Source: Longimonas halophila
GTDB lineage: Bacteria > Bacteroidota > Rhodothermia > Rhodothermales > Salinibacteraceae
Assembly (NCBI RefSeq): GCF_002554705.1
Contig: NZ_PDEP01000004.1
Coordinates: 186,001-250,000, forward strand
Length of the DNA: 64,000 bases
Direction: 5' to 3'
Part shown: positions 8,910-18,138 of the stretch, piece by piece
Layout of the letters: each line of letters begins with the position of its first letter
How positions within the stretch are numbered: position 1 is the first letter of the stretch
Program-made: the position numbers and the translations under genes
Notes under the pieces: model-generated
Database searches by the model: none
Told to the model about the DNA's origin: nothing
The model's input: the letters and a program-made list of their open reading frames with translations, nothing else

Positions 8910-9542
8910 TCAATCCTGCACATCCAGATAGCGCCGCGTCGTTTCAGACTTTACCCATGTGCCGTTATGCTTCGTCCAGTACTGCACCTCACGTGTGGTC
9001 ACCGGGATACGCGCCTCGGCAACGTCATCCAGTCCGAATCCATGCCGCTCATACCCCTCAATGAACTGGGTGTTGGTCTGGGGCTCCAGCGCATAGACTG
9101 TAACCAAAACCATCATCTCGGTTGCGCTTACCCGGTTGACATCTTCGATCGTGAGCAGCTCCGGGCGCGGCACATGCTCGCGGCGCGCACCGAACCAGCG
9201 GACCATTGGGTGAGGGCCTGAGCGCTGTTCAAACGTGTGTACGTGTTTGATGCGTTCAAAAACGGCAACGAGTCGCTCGGACCCGGTCTCACGCCAGACG
9301 GATGCAGGGCTTTCGTACTGGACCAGCGTGTAGCGCTCGCGCGGTGTGCTAAACGCCGCCACGAAGTTCTGCGCATCGACGTAGGAAGTTACCTCGTCTG
9401 GAATCTCTGTGCTCGACTGGGTTTCTCCCTGTGCAAAAGCCGCGTTCAAGATGGGTGTTATGAAAAGTCCGAGCGCTACGACTACGAATATAGCGTTCCA
9501 TGCGCGGCTTTGCATCTTCTCGCTTGAGTGGAAGTGTCTCAT
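8910..9542 (-). CDS. Secreted protein of unknown function
   Basis: 210 residues from ATG 9542; a start at 9515 (MQSRAWN) would also keep the signal peptide. The hydrophobic segment FVVVALGLFITPIL ends near AAFAQ, a typical signal peptidase I site. The mature part is soluble, charged and without Cys pairs or repeats. I recognise no family; segments such as EMMVLVTVYAL and a late TTREVQYWTKHNGTWV suggest a beta-rich fold of the NTF2/lipocalin-like size. It stands alone on the minus strand in an accessory stretch. Confidence 0.65.
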   Translation of the reverse strand: MRHFHSSEKMQSRAWNAIFVVVALGLFITPILNAAFAQGETQSSTEIPDEVTSYVDAQNFVAAFSTPRERYTLVQYESPASVWRETGSERLVAVFERIKHVHTFEQRSGPHPMVRWFGARREHVPRPELLTIEDVNRVSATEMMVLVTVYALEPQTNTQFIEGYERHGFGLDDVAEARIPVTTREVQYWTKHNGTWVKSETTRRYLDVQD

Positions 9543-9720
9543 GGGTTTGTGGTTTTGTTAGCTATTGATCGTTTGCGCTATATACAGGCGAAGCGCATCG
9601 GTCTTTCATAAGAATGTAAAAAAAAGTGACGGTCATGACTATTGATTGAAATTTACTGGATTGGAAATTACAGTATTGATCAAAGTTCAACATTCCAACA
9701 GGTTGTTAAAGCATCTATCT

Positions 9721-10143
9721 ATGCGTTATCTGATTGCTATAGTTACTTGTGCCCTTTTGCCAATACTTACACCTGATTCAGCAGAGGCCCAATGCTATGA
9801 TTGTGATTCTTTTGGTTGTTACTCAACTTCCCAAGGAGCAACGGGATGCGAAGAGTATGACAGTGGACTGTGCTGGGTAGAGACAGGTGACTGTGGGAGC
9901 GGAGGCAGTGCCCCTCCGATAATTCGAGTTGATGTAAATCCACATAACACCAGTTACGAAATCAAGAACATCTTAGTGAGAAGTTTTCATTTCGCAGCCT
10001 TGCTGCCATTGACGAAGAATCGTCCGCTGCAGTCCCAATCTGAGTGTGGGCAGCGCGTTGTCAAACACGAAGAAAATACTGTCCCGCGAAATGCGTCGAA
10101 CGTATTAACATCTTCCGTATTGATGCCAGAAGGTAGACAGTAG
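9721..10143 (+). CDS. Small secreted cysteine-rich protein
   Basis: 140 residues from ATG 9721, chosen because it opens a signal peptide (RYLIAIVTCALLPIL, cleavage near AEAQ). An upstream in-frame start at 9646 would bury it. Mature residues about 25-60 hold six Cys in a short Gly/Ser-rich stretch (CYDCDSFGCYS, then CEEYDSGLCW, GDCGSGG), after which the sequence changes character and may be out of its original frame. Similar short Cys-rich secreted peptides often precede 6-bladed beta-propeller genes in this phylum, as here (59 bp). The AT content is higher than in neighbouring genes. Function unknown. Confidence 0.55.
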   Translation: MRYLIAIVTCALLPILTPDSAEAQCYDCDSFGCYSTSQGATGCEEYDSGLCWVETGDCGSGGSAPPIIRVDVNPHNTSYEIKNILVRSFHFAALLPLTKNRPLQSQSECGQRVVKHEENTVPRNASNVLTSSVLMPEGRQ

Positions 10144-10202
10144 TCAGGTCGGTATGCAAGCAACAATGAGCAAGAGAGTACGGCTTAGGGTCCCCCGAAC
10201 CG

Positions 10203-11363
10203 ATGAGGTATCTATCGTATCTGCTACTCTTATTTCTGGTGGCGCGTAGTGCTGTGCTCGGGTCTGTAAATGTGTCGTTTTCTAACTCCCCTGAGGAGTG
10301 GACAGCCACGCTTGATCTACGTATCGGTGAAAGGAATGATGGCGCCGATGCTTTGCTAACTACAGTCAGCGATCTGGCTGTTGGCGAAAACGGAACTATT
10401 TATGTCGTTCAACCACGCGAGTCACGTGTCCGGGTTTTTGATGCCGAGGGGGAACTTCAAGACACATGGGGAAGATCAGGTGAGGGACCGGGGGAGTTTC
10501 GAAACGCGAAAGATATCGGCTGGACTGAAGAAGCAGTGTGGGTAACAGATGTGCAACGCGTTCATCTTTTCGGTCTGGACGGAACGCCAACCCAGACGAT
10601 CACTCTTCTGGCTGACATTCAGAAGGATGGACCAGGGCGGCTTGTCTCGCGTGCCCTTTTGCCTGGAAATGCCGTTCTTGCACAGAGGTTGCTGCCCAGT
10701 CGTGTCATTGCGGAGGGAGCGTACACAACGAGTGGTCTTTTTCGTATACTGCCTGCGACTGAACAAGCAGAGAAAATCGCCGATCTCTCTGTCGAAAACC
10801 GTGTGCTGGAATTAAGCAATGGGGGGCGCCTTTATGGAGAACAGCCGCTGAGCGACCACGCACTCTGGACGCTATCGCAAGATAGGGAGGACCTCATCAT
10901 CATTGAGCGTGCAGTTTCCGAATTGGCAGATGAGCAAGACATCACGATTCGTCTTTACGCGTTTTCGCAGAATAGACAGCGCACACTCACGCTCCCGTAT
11001 GACCCTCGTCCAGTAAGTGACAATCTCGTCAATCAACTCATTGACGAGTATATGGAGAAGCTTGCAGATGTACCGATCGAGAATGTTGAGCGCCAGCTTC
11101 GTGATCAGCTCTATCTGCCTGAACATCAGCCCCCCGTCTATGATGTAGTTGCGGGCCCACAAGATACGATCTGGCTTCGTCGCGGAATCGGGCAGGGTGA
11201 GCCTGCTCAGTGGCTGATTATCAACCACGACGGCGACCACATAGCGAGCATAACGCTTCCGGGTGCTGTGAAGCCATTGCATATCACTGACACGATGCTC
11301 TGGGCTGCAGCCACGGACGATCAGGGCGTCTCATATGTAGAGCGGTACCGAATTGAGCGATAG
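10203..11363 (+). CDS. 6-bladed beta-propeller protein, secreted
   Basis: 386 residues. A signal peptide (LSYLLLLFLVARSAVLG) is followed by NHL/YWTD-like repeats: TVSDLAVGENGTIYVVQP, SRVRVFDAEGELQDTWGRSG and EGPGEFRNAKDIGW are the hallmark first blade of the Bacteroidota 6-bladed beta-propeller family. Later blades include VYDVVAGPQDTIWLRRG and LHITDTMLWAA. Members are usually periplasmic or surface proteins of unknown ligand. It follows the Cys-rich peptide gene and may be expressed with it. Codon use is less GC-biased than in the housekeeping genes, which fits an accessory origin. Confidence 0.8.
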   Translation: MRYLSYLLLLFLVARSAVLGSVNVSFSNSPEEWTATLDLRIGERNDGADALLTTVSDLAVGENGTIYVVQPRESRVRVFDAEGELQDTWGRSGEGPGEFRNAKDIGWTEEAVWVTDVQRVHLFGLDGTPTQTITLLADIQKDGPGRLVSRALLPGNAVLAQRLLPSRVIAEGAYTTSGLFRILPATEQAEKIADLSVENRVLELSNGGRLYGEQPLSDHALWTLSQDREDLIIIERAVSELADEQDITIRLYAFSQNRQRTLTLPYDPRPVSDNLVNQLIDEYMEKLADVPIENVERQLRDQLYLPEHQPPVYDVVAGPQDTIWLRRGIGQGEPAQWLIINHDGDHIASITLPGAVKPLHITDTMLWAAATDDQGVSYVERYRIER

Positions 11364-11495
11364 AAATACGTCTTCCGATGTAGCGCGCTGCAAATGTAGC
11401 AAACCCGTCGGGCACCGGCAGGGCGTGAATCTCTGCGCCGGTGTATTCGGTTTGTACAGGCTGTAGCTGCTTGCACTCTATTGCTGTATTGCCGT

Positions 11496-14423
11496 ATGCC
11501 CACGCCCAACGACGACGCGCCCTCGCATCCCTCCCTGCCCGACCTCCCGCCGGATGCCCCCTCGGCGCCGCTTCAAGATGTCAACAACCAGTTCGACCTC
11601 GTCTCTGAGTTCACCCCGATGGGCGACCAGCCCCAGGCAATCGACGAACTCAACGACGGCCTGAAGCGGGGCGATCGTCATCAGACGCTGCTTGGCGGCA
11701 CGGGTACGGGGAAAAGCCTTGGGTATGACGATCCTGTGTACGTGACTCTGCACGACAGTGGAGAACGCGTGCCCCGTGTTGAATCCATTGGGGCCTTCGT
11801 AGATGCTCAGATCGAAAAGCGTGGCGTTACGCACTATCATGCCCCCTCCAAGACCGAGGAGGTGGTGCTGCCGGAAGACGTGTGTTCAACGCTCGCATTC
11901 GATCCTGATACTGGGGAGGTTGCCCATCACCCTGTGCGAGCAGCCATTCGTCACGAAGCACCCGACACTATGTATTGCGTAACCACATCGTGTGGGCGCA
12001 CCGCGACCATGACTGGCGACCATAACTTGTGGGTGCTGCGCAATGGCGAGTTACAGCTTATTGAGACTGCGGAGGCGCGCGCCACCGATCTGCTTCCAAT
12101 ACCGGAGCGCCTTCCCACAGGGATCCAAGGATCGCGCATGGGTGTGGGACGGAGCAAAGCCGAGAACCCTGTCGGTCGAACCCCCTCTGTCTATATTTCG
12201 CTTCGCTCCATCAGTCGCCCTACGGGCTCGTGTCGACATCTCCCCCTTGGCCAAGGGGGAGAGCCTCCAAGGAAAGAACAAGTTGCCGATAGCAAAACTG
12301 GCGCACCTGCAGTAACTGCAGAAGCATATCGAACAGCGGTCGATTCTGCGCGTGGCGATGGTGCTCCGTATCCCTCAAATATTGTTCGCTGGACCCCCAT
12401 CGCCTCTGTCGAAGCCGTAGATTATGACCATCCGTACGTGTATGATCTGAGCGTCCCGGGGCCTGAGACCTTTTTGGCAGGCCAGGGAGGTATGTTCGTA
12501 CACAACACTTTCACCATCGCAAACGTCATCGAGGAGGCGAACCGTCCGACGCTCGTGATGAGCCACAACAAGACACTCGCGGCGCAGCTCTATGGCGAGC
12601 TCAAGCAGTTCTTCCCCAACAACGCCGTCGAGTACTTTATCTCGTACTACGACTACTATCAGCCCGAGTCGTACATCGTCCCCAGCGACACGTATATCGA
12701 GAAAGACGTGGCCATCAACGACCGCATTGAGCGGCTGCGGCTGCGGGCCACGAGCGAACTGATTTCGGGACGCAGCGATGTGATCGTGGTCGCGAGCGTG
12801 TCGTGCATCTACGGACTCGGCTCGCCCGATGAGTTCCGCAAGGAGATCATCCAGCTGGCGCCGGGCATGGAGGTGGAGCGCGACGTGCTGCTGCGCCGCT
12901 TTGTGGATCTCTTCTACAGCCGTAACGACATCGAATTTCAGCCGGGCACCTTCCGCGTCCGCGGCGATGTGGTGGATATCTTCCCCGCCTACTTCGAGGA
13001 CCGCGCCTTCCGCATCGAGTTCTGGGGGGATGAGATTGATCGTATCAGTCTGATTGATCCGACCGACGGGACCGAGGTCAATACGCTGGACGAGCATCTG
13101 ACCTTGTATCCTGCGCAGATTTTTGTGACGCCCGAAGACCGTCTCGCATCCGCCATTGATAGCATTAAGGAGGAGCTGCGCTGGCGGTTGGCGGTGCTGC
13201 GCGAAGAGGGCAAGATGGTGGAGGCGCAGCGCCTGGAGCAGCGCACCATGTTCGACCTGGAGATGATGCAGGAGGTGGGCTACTGCTCCGGCATCGAGAA
13301 CTACAGCCGCCACCTCACCGACAGGAAGCCGGGCGAGCGTCCGTACTGCCTGCTCGACTACTTCCCCGACGATTTCTTGCTGGTGATGGACGAGAGCCAC
13401 GTCACGATTCCGCAGGTGCGTGCCATGTACAATGGCGACCGCGCCCGCAAGCTGAAGCTGGTGGAGCACGGCTTTCGGCTGCCCTCGGCGCTGGATAACC
13501 GTCCGCTCACGTTCGAGGAGTTTGAGGAGATGCACGATCAAGTCATCTACATGAGCGCCACGCCGAGCGACTACGAACTGGAGCAGAGTGGCGGCGCGTT
13601 TGTGGATCAGGTGGTGCGCCCCACGGGCATCCCCGACCCCGAAATCGACATTCGTCCGACGGATACGCAGATCGACGACCTGCTCGAAGAGATTCGCAAG
13701 CGCAGCGAGAAGAACGAGCGCGTGCTGGTGACGACCCTCACGAAGCGCATGACCGAGGACCTGGCCGACTACCTCGACAGCAACGGCGTGCGTGTGCGAT
13801 GGATGCACTCAGACCTCGATGCGCTGGAACGGGTCGACATCATTCGGGGGCTGCGCCTGGGCGAGTACGATGTGCTTGTGGGCGTGAACCTCTTGCGCGA
13901 GGGGCTTGACCTGCCCGAAGTTAGCCTCGTGGCCATTCTGGATGCGGATAAGGAGGGCTTTCTGCGCAGCGAAACCTCGCTGATTCAGACGGCCGGGCGC
14001 GCAGCGCGCAACGTGGACGGCCAGGTGATTCTCTACGCCGATGAGATCACCGGTTCGATGCAGCGCATGATTGACGAAACCGAGCGCCGCCGCGAGATCC
14101 AGCTCGCCTATAACGAAGAGCACGACATCACGCCCGAGCCCATCAAGAAGTCGGTCGACGAGATCCACCGCGGTACGGCCATCGCCGATGAGAAGAATCG
14201 CGACGACCGCGAGCCCTCGAATCGCAAGCACTACGGCAGTCCCGAACAGCTTACAAGCACGGTCTCGGACCCGGTCGTGAAGTACCTGACCGACGATCAG
14301 AAGGAGGACCTCATTGAGCAGATGAAGACCGAGATGGAAGAGGCCGCTGAGAATCTCGACTTCGAGCGTGCTGCTGAACTCCGCGATAGCATTCAGGAAC
14401 TGGAGGCGCAGTTGGAGGAGTGA
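11496..14423 (+). CDS. uvrB: Excinuclease ABC subunit B with an intein in the P-loop
   Basis: 975 residues from ATG 11496 (a TTG at 11481 is in frame but less likely). Outside the intein (residues 74-337) it is a standard UvrB of 711 residues: DQPQAIDEL, Walker A GGTGTGK^T split by the intein, the [12 protein letters not shown] beta-hairpin, VMDESHV (Walker B), helicase motifs in [17 protein letters not shown] and QTAGRAARN, and the C-terminal UVR motif ([16 protein letters not shown]) that contacts UvrC. UvrB verifies lesions in nucleotide excision repair after UvrA loading. Without splicing the ATP-binding loop would be disrupted, so function depends on the intein. Confidence 0.95.
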   Translation: MPTPNDDAPSHPSLPDLPPDAPSAPLQDVNNQFDLVSEFTPMGDQPQAIDELNDGLKRGDRHQTLLGGTGTGKSLGYDDPVYVTLHDSGERVPRVESIGAFVDAQIEKRGVTHYHAPSKTEEVVLPEDVCSTLAFDPDTGEVAHHPVRAAIRHEAPDTMYCVTTSCGRTATMTGDHNLWVLRNGELQLIETAEARATDLLPIPERLPTGIQGSRMGVGRSKAENPVGRTPSVYISLRSISRPTGSCRHLPLGQGGEPPRKEQVADSKTGAPAVTAEAYRTAVDSARGDGAPYPSNIVRWTPIASVEAVDYDHPYVYDLSVPGPETFLAGQGGMFVHNTFTIANVIEEANRPTLVMSHNKTLAAQLYGELKQFFPNNAVEYFISYYDYYQPESYIVPSDTYIEKDVAINDRIERLRLRATSELISGRSDVIVVASVSCIYGLGSPDEFRKEIIQLAPGMEVERDVLLRRFVDLFYSRNDIEFQPGTFRVRGDVVDIFPAYFEDRAFRIEFWGDEIDRISLIDPTDGTEVNTLDEHLTLYPAQIFVTPEDRLASAIDSIKEELRWRLAVLREEGKMVEAQRLEQRTMFDLEMMQEVGYCSGIENYSRHLTDRKPGERPYCLLDYFPDDFLLVMDESHVTIPQVRAMYNGDRARKLKLVEHGFRLPSALDNRPLTFEEFEEMHDQVIYMSATPSDYELEQSGGAFVDQVVRPTGIPDPEIDIRPTDTQIDDLLEEIRKRSEKNERVLVTTLTKRMTEDLADYLDSNGVRVRWMHSDLDALERVDIIRGLRLGEYDVLVGVNLLREGLDLPEVSLVAILDADKEGFLRSETSLIQTAGRAARNVDGQVILYADEITGSMQRMIDETERRREIQLAYNEEHDITPEPIKKSVDEIHRGTAIADEKNRDDREPSNRKHYGSPEQLTSTVSDPVVKYLTDDQKEDLIEQMKTEMEEAAENLDFERAAELRDSIQELEAQLEE
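11715..12506 (+). other. Mini-intein in UvrB, 264 residues
   Basis: Residues 74-337 of the UvrB precursor. Block A is [10 protein letters not shown] with Ser as residue 1. Block B holds the TGDHNLWV motif with the conserved Thr and His. Block F is [15 protein letters not shown], and block G is MFVHN with the penultimate His and terminal Asn; the +1 residue is Thr. All splicing residues are therefore present. Insertion is between Lys and Thr of the Walker A motif. No LAGLIDADG or HNH endonuclease is visible. The middle is occupied by a low-complexity Arg/Pro/Ser stretch translated from a palindromic repeat. Confidence 0.9.
12165..12285 (+). repeat. Palindromic repeat element inside the intein coding sequence
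   Basis: A perfect 24-base palindrome lies at 12239-12262 (left arm TCTCCCCCTTGG). Its left side carries the CTCTGTC...TTCGCTTCGCTCC and GCCCTACGGGCTCGTGTCGACA stretch that commonly accompanies this palindrome in unrelated bacteria. It is read through in frame, giving a stretch such as [11 protein letters not shown] and [10 protein letters not shown] between intein blocks B and F. The outer limits are approximate. Confidence 0.65.
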
Positions 14424-14431
14424 CTCTCTCT

Positions 14432-14468
14432 GCCGGGGACGTGCGCTGCGCTTCCAGTCCCGCTCGGG
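14432..14468 (+). repeat. REP-like hairpin, copy 1
   Basis: CCGGGGAC, then a 16-base spacer GTGCGCTGCGCTTCCA, then GTCCCGCTCGG. It has the same plan as the copies at 14545 and 15243. It lies 9 bases after the uvrB stop codon. Confidence 0.6.
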
Positions 14469-14544
14469 TCTATCCCTCTCGTCGCATAGCAGCACAGGCA
14501 TGTCCCTTCGGGCACTGCTGCCCTGCTAACTTAGCCCAGATACT

Positions 14545-14581
14545 GCCCGGGACGTCCGCTCCGCTCCCAGTCCCGGGCTAC
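14545..14581 (+). repeat. REP-like hairpin, copy 2
   Basis: GCCCGGGAC (14545-14553) pairs perfectly with GTCCCGGGC (14570-14578) around the spacer GTCCGCTCCGCTCCCA, followed by TAC. Compared with the copy at 15243 the stem bases differ in a compensatory way. Confidence 0.65.
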
Positions 14582-14696
14582 AAGTCGCTAAACGCGTACA
14601 GAACGTCCCGTGCAAGATAAAAGGACGACACGTTATATTTGAGGAGGACGGCATGTCTGTAAGACACCAAAGTTGTATCTTAACAGACGCTATTCC

Positions 14697-15089
14697 ATGC
14701 CTTACACGCGGCTTCGGTACCACTTGATTACGGCCACTCACGGGCGCTTGCCCATCATCACGCCAAACGTAGAAGCCGTGCTATATCCTGCGCTGGAAGA
14801 GGCTGCTCTAAACGCAAAGGGGCGCGTTTTACAACTTGGAGGCGTAGCAGACCACGTACACATCGTTGTTGCGCTTCAGCCTACCATGGCAGTGTCCGAC
14901 TTTATGCGTGTCGTGAAGACACATAGCAGTCGAAGAGTACGCGTAGAGCAGGAGAAATCGTTTTGATGGCAGGCTGGATATGCCGCGTTTACCGCGAGTC
15001 CACACCAGATGCAGGCGTTGATCCGATACGTTGCCTGCCAGAAGCAGCATCATGCCATGGATACGATTCGTGCCGAGTACGAACTGTAA
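14697..15089 (+). pseudogene. REP-associated / IS200-like tyrosine transposase with in-frame stop
   Basis: The frame reads MPYTRLRYHLITATHGRLP, then GGVADHVHIVVAL with the His53-x-His55 metal-binding pair of Y1 (HUH) transposases. A TGA at codon 90 (14964-14966) interrupts it. The same frame then continues with WQAGYAAFTASPHQMQ and YVACQKQHHAMD to a TAA at 15087, exactly the expected C-terminal half, including the nucleophile Tyr111 in the YxxxQ motif. The gene is thus one nonsense codon from intact, at the normal length of about 130 residues. It sits among REP-like hairpins on both sides, the usual setting of RAYT genes. Confidence 0.8.
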
Positions 15090-15104
15090 CTCGCCGCTGT
15101 ACGT

Positions 15105-15175
15105 ACCGGAGACGTCCTTCCGACCGCTGTCGGAATACCAGCCCCGATAGCGTTCGGTGCACGTTCTCCGGCTAC
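15105..15175 (+). repeat. REP-like element, long form
   Basis: It begins ACCGGAGACGTCC, ends GTTCTCCGGCTAC, and carries CCCGATAGCGTTCGGTGCA between. It is homologous in reverse orientation to 8449-8514, and starts 16 bases after the end of the transposase relic. Confidence 0.6.
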
Positions 15176-15202
15176 TGGAAACCCTGCTGAACTGAAGCCC
15201 CA

Positions 15203-15234
15203 GTAGCATGGACGCGAACGTCCCATGCGGTTTG
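15203..15234 (+). repeat. Second-type hairpin repeat, copy 1
   Basis: GTAGCATGGAC-GCGAAC-GTCCCATGCGGTTTG shares its plan with 15303-15335. The stem has one bulged base. Confidence 0.5.
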
Positions 15235-15242
15235 TTCCCTCC

Positions 15243-15279
15243 ACCGGAGACGTCCGCCGCGCTTCCAGTCTCCGGCTAC
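15243..15279 (+). repeat. REP-like hairpin, copy 3
   Basis: CCGGAGAC pairs with GTCTCCGG around the spacer GTCCGCCGCGCTTCCA and is followed by CTAC. The spacer and orientation match copy 2, while the stem differs by paired changes. Confidence 0.65.
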
Positions 15280-15302
15280 TGTGCCCCACCCGAGAGCCCC
15301 TG

Positions 15303-15335
15303 GTAGCGCGGGACGGGAACGTCCCGCGCGGTTTG
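15303..15335 (+). repeat. Second-type hairpin repeat, copy 2
   Basis: GCGCGGGAC pairs perfectly with GTCCCGCGC around GGGAAC; it is flanked by GTA and GGTTTG as in the copy at 15203. Confidence 0.5.
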
Positions 15336-15451
15336 CTGCATGCGTCGCATCCCGTAAACTGAAACACCGCCGTAACACCAACGCTGCATCTACACGCGGG
15401 GGCAGCCGTTGGGGGAGGTGGCCAATTTGTCTCACAAGATGCCCGCTGCTC

Positions 15452-16723
15452 GTGGCTTCCTCCTCGTCCTCCGCATCCCTGTTTGGCGTTCACCCCGGTG
15501 TTATTGCACTGGGCGTCGCGCGCATGGCGGATGCGCTGGGCAACTCGTTTCTCATCATTGTGCTGCCGCTGTACGTGGCCAGCGAGTCAGTGAGCGGAGG
15601 CGCATTGGGGCTGCCGTCGTCGGTCATTTCAGGCGTCGTACTGGCGCTCTTCGGCATCGTAAGTAGCCTCACACAGCCGCTGGCAGGGCACTTCTCAGAT
15701 CGCCTCGGACGCCGCCGCGCCTTCGTGCTCATTGGGCTGGGCATCTTCTGCGTTGCCAACTTCTCATTTTCGCTGGTGTCGTCGTATCCAATGCTCTTCC
15801 TGATTCGGGCGGTGCAGGGCTTTGCGGCAGCGTTTACGATTACCGCGAGTGTGGCGCTGGTCAGTGAGTTGAGCGTGGGTGGCGGACGCGGGCAGAACAT
15901 GGGCATCTACAACTCCTTTCGGCTGGTGGGATTCGGAGGCGGGCCGCTCCTGGCCGGGGTTGTTCTGGAGCACGGGCCGTATACCCTACCGGGCGGGATT
16001 GCGCTCGACGGATTCACGGCCTGCTTTTACATTGCGGCGGGGGCTGCGCTTGTGAGCACGCTGATGGTGGTGGCCATGGTCGACGATCCCGAGACCACCA
16101 AACCCACCAACCGCTCTTTTGCGATTCCCGTACGCGGACACGAGCAGGCGCTCGACCCGGTGTTTTCGCTTGGCCTGGCCACCTTCATGATGACCAGTTG
16201 CATCGCCCTCATGTCCTCGATTGAGCCCGAGGTCAACACCCGCCTGGATCAGGGACCTGTGCTCTTTGCGATTCAGTTCGCCACATTTATCGGCGCGCTG
16301 GCGGTGGTGCAGCCGCTCGTAGGCCGTGCCAGCGATACGTACGGGCGCCGCACGTTTATCCTGATCGGACTGGCGGCGCTGGCCCCAACCACGCTCGCGC
16401 AGGGCCTGGTCACGACCCCTGCGCAGATGATTGGCGCACGGCTTCTGCAAGGCATCAGCGGGGCGCTCATCTTTGCCCCGGCCCTGGCGCTGGCGGGCGA
16501 CCTCGCCAACGAAGGCGAGGCTGCATCTACGCTTTCGGTGCTCACCGTCGCGTTTGGACTCGGCATCTCGTTCGGACAGATTACCGCGGGCATCCTCGTG
16601 CAATACGGGTTCGTGATGCCTTTCGCCGTCGGCGCGCTTCTCGCACTCATGGGGGTAGTACTTGTCTACACACAGGTGCACGACCCCGCGTCAACAGCCG
16701 ATGTGGTACCGCACGCACCCTGA
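15452..16723 (+). CDS. Major facilitator superfamily transporter
   Basis: 423 residues from GTG 15452. The open frame reaches back to 15281, but that part reads through REP-like DNA and has no membrane segment, so the later start is preferred; ATG 15525 would cut into the first helix. Twelve hydrophobic segments are visible, with the motif-A-like loop GHFSDRLGRRRAF between helices 2 and 3 and a second copy, GRASDTYGRRTF, in the C-terminal half. This is an inner-membrane secondary transporter, probably a drug or metabolite exporter. The substrate cannot be deduced. It ends 17 bases from the convergent lhgO gene. Confidence 0.85.
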   Translation: MASSSSSASLFGVHPGVIALGVARMADALGNSFLIIVLPLYVASESVSGGALGLPSSVISGVVLALFGIVSSLTQPLAGHFSDRLGRRRAFVLIGLGIFCVANFSFSLVSSYPMLFLIRAVQGFAAAFTITASVALVSELSVGGGRGQNMGIYNSFRLVGFGGGPLLAGVVLEHGPYTLPGGIALDGFTACFYIAAGAALVSTLMVVAMVDDPETTKPTNRSFAIPVRGHEQALDPVFSLGLATFMMTSCIALMSSIEPEVNTRLDQGPVLFAIQFATFIGALAVVQPLVGRASDTYGRRTFILIGLAALAPTTLAQGLVTTPAQMIGARLLQGISGALIFAPALALAGDLANEGEAASTLSVLTVAFGLGISFGQITAGILVQYGFVMPFAVGALLALMGVVLVYTQVHDPASTADVVPHAP

Positions 16724-16740
16724 TGCCCCCCTGCTACGGG

Positions 16741-17979
16741 CTACTGTACATCCACCGGCTGTTGCTGCAGTCCCACTCGTTCGATGCGCGGTGTAAGGTA
16801 CGTATCCATGATGTGGGTGCCGATCTGAAGCGACGCTGTGGCCGCGGGCGAGGCCGCATTGATGACGTTCACCACGCGGTCGGTAGCGCGGATCAAGAAG
16901 TCATCGACCAGCGTGCCGTCGCGGCGCACCGCCTGAGCGCGTACACCTGAAGGGGAGGGCACGAGGTCGTCGGACGTTACCTCGGGGATGAGGTGCTGCG
17001 CAGCCCGCACGTACGTTTCTTTGCTAAGTGACTGCACCATCTCGTAGAGTCCCTTGCGCCAGTGTTTGGCGCTGAGCTTTACGAAGCCCGGATACGTGAG
17101 CGTCTCCCACAGCTCGGGCCAGTTGACATCCGTGAAGGTGTAGCCCTCGCGGGCAAATGCTAGCACCGCGCTCGGGCCGCACTCCACGTGGCCCTCAATC
17201 ATCCGCGTAAAGTGCACCCCCAAGAACGGAAAGTCGGGGTTGGGCACCGGGTAGATCAGGTTGTTGCAGAGATGCTGGCGCTCGGGCACGAGCTCGTAGT
17301 ACTCGCCCCGAAACGGCACAATCTGGGCCTGCGGGTCCTGCCCACTCATCTGCGCAATCTTGTCGGCATAGAGTCCGGCACAGTTCACGACGAGCCGTCC
17401 CCGCACCGATCCGGCGGTGGTGTGACAGACCACACCGTCCGCGGTCACGTCGAGCGCCTGCACCGCTGCGCCGGTGTAGACGTCATAGCCATGCTCCTGC
17501 ACCACGTGCGCCATCGCCTGCGCCATGCCAATGTAATCCACGATGCCCGAACTGGGCACATGCAGCGCCGCCACGCCCCGCGTGTGGGGCTCCAACTCAC
17601 GCAGCCGCTCTGGCCCGATGCGCGTGCACGCAATCTGGTTCTTGCGCCCTTTCTCGCGGATACGCTCCAGTTCGGGCACCTCCGCGTCGGTGGCAGCCAC
17701 AATCACCTTCCCGCAGACATCGTAATCCACGCCGTACTGCTCACAGAAATCTACAAGCTGCTTGCGGCCCTTACGGCAGTTTTCGGCTTTCAGCGACCCC
17801 GGCGTGTAGAAGATGCCCGAGTGGATGACGCCCGAGTTGCGCCCGGTCTGGTGCGAGGCTACAGCATCCTCCTTCTCCACAATGGCGCACCGCACACCCG
17901 GATGCGTCTGGTGGAGCTGGTAGGCCGTGGCCAACCCGACGATCCCGCCGCCAATGATCACAACGTCGTACGTATCCAT
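16741..17979 (-). CDS. lhgO: L-2-hydroxyglutarate oxidase
   Basis: 412 residues from ATG 17979, the Met directly before the FAD-binding beta-alpha-beta motif DVVIIGGGIVGLATAYQL. Family signatures follow: SHQTGRNSGVIHSGIFYTPGS, the GRLVVNCAGLYAD FAD-contact region, and C-terminal LVPSPSGVRAQAV with VNVINAASPAATASLQIG. LhgO oxidises L-2-hydroxyglutarate to 2-oxoglutarate and passes electrons to the membrane quinone pool, removing a toxic by-product of central metabolism. It is a single gene, convergent with the MFS transporter and divergent from the subtilase lipoprotein. Confidence 0.88.
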   Translation of the reverse strand: MDTYDVVIIGGGIVGLATAYQLHQTHPGVRCAIVEKEDAVASHQTGRNSGVIHSGIFYTPGSLKAENCRKGRKQLVDFCEQYGVDYDVCGKVIVAATDAEVPELERIREKGRKNQIACTRIGPERLRELEPHTRGVAALHVPSSGIVDYIGMAQAMAHVVQEHGYDVYTGAAVQALDVTADGVVCHTTAGSVRGRLVVNCAGLYADKIAQMSGQDPQAQIVPFRGEYYELVPERQHLCNNLIYPVPNPDFPFLGVHFTRMIEGHVECGPSAVLAFAREGYTFTDVNWPELWETLTYPGFVKLSAKHWRKGLYEMVQSLSKETYVRAAQHLIPEVTSDDLVPSPSGVRAQAVRRDGTLVDDFLIRATDRVVNVINAASPAATASLQIGTHIMDTYLTPRIERVGLQQQPVDVQ

Positions 17980-18138
17980 AGAAACTGGGAGTTCGAGAGC
18001 AGTGTGTTGCAACGGATGAGAAACGCTTCGTCCATCTGCTTCCACGCCTGATGAAAGGGCGTGTTCGAGCTTGAACCACCCTGTTGCATCGCGGGTAGCA
18101 TCACTGTTCGACCGTCTGTACTTCTATATCTCCTGCCC

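Noticed and set aside
14964..15089. Frameshift in the transposase relic
   Set aside because: The downstream half continues in the same frame after a single TGA, so it is a nonsense codon and not a frameshift.
15281..15451. N-terminal extension of the MFS transporter from GTG 15281
   Set aside because: It reads through REP-like hairpins, is Arg/Pro-rich and has no membrane segment; the start at 15452 gives a normal MFS protein.
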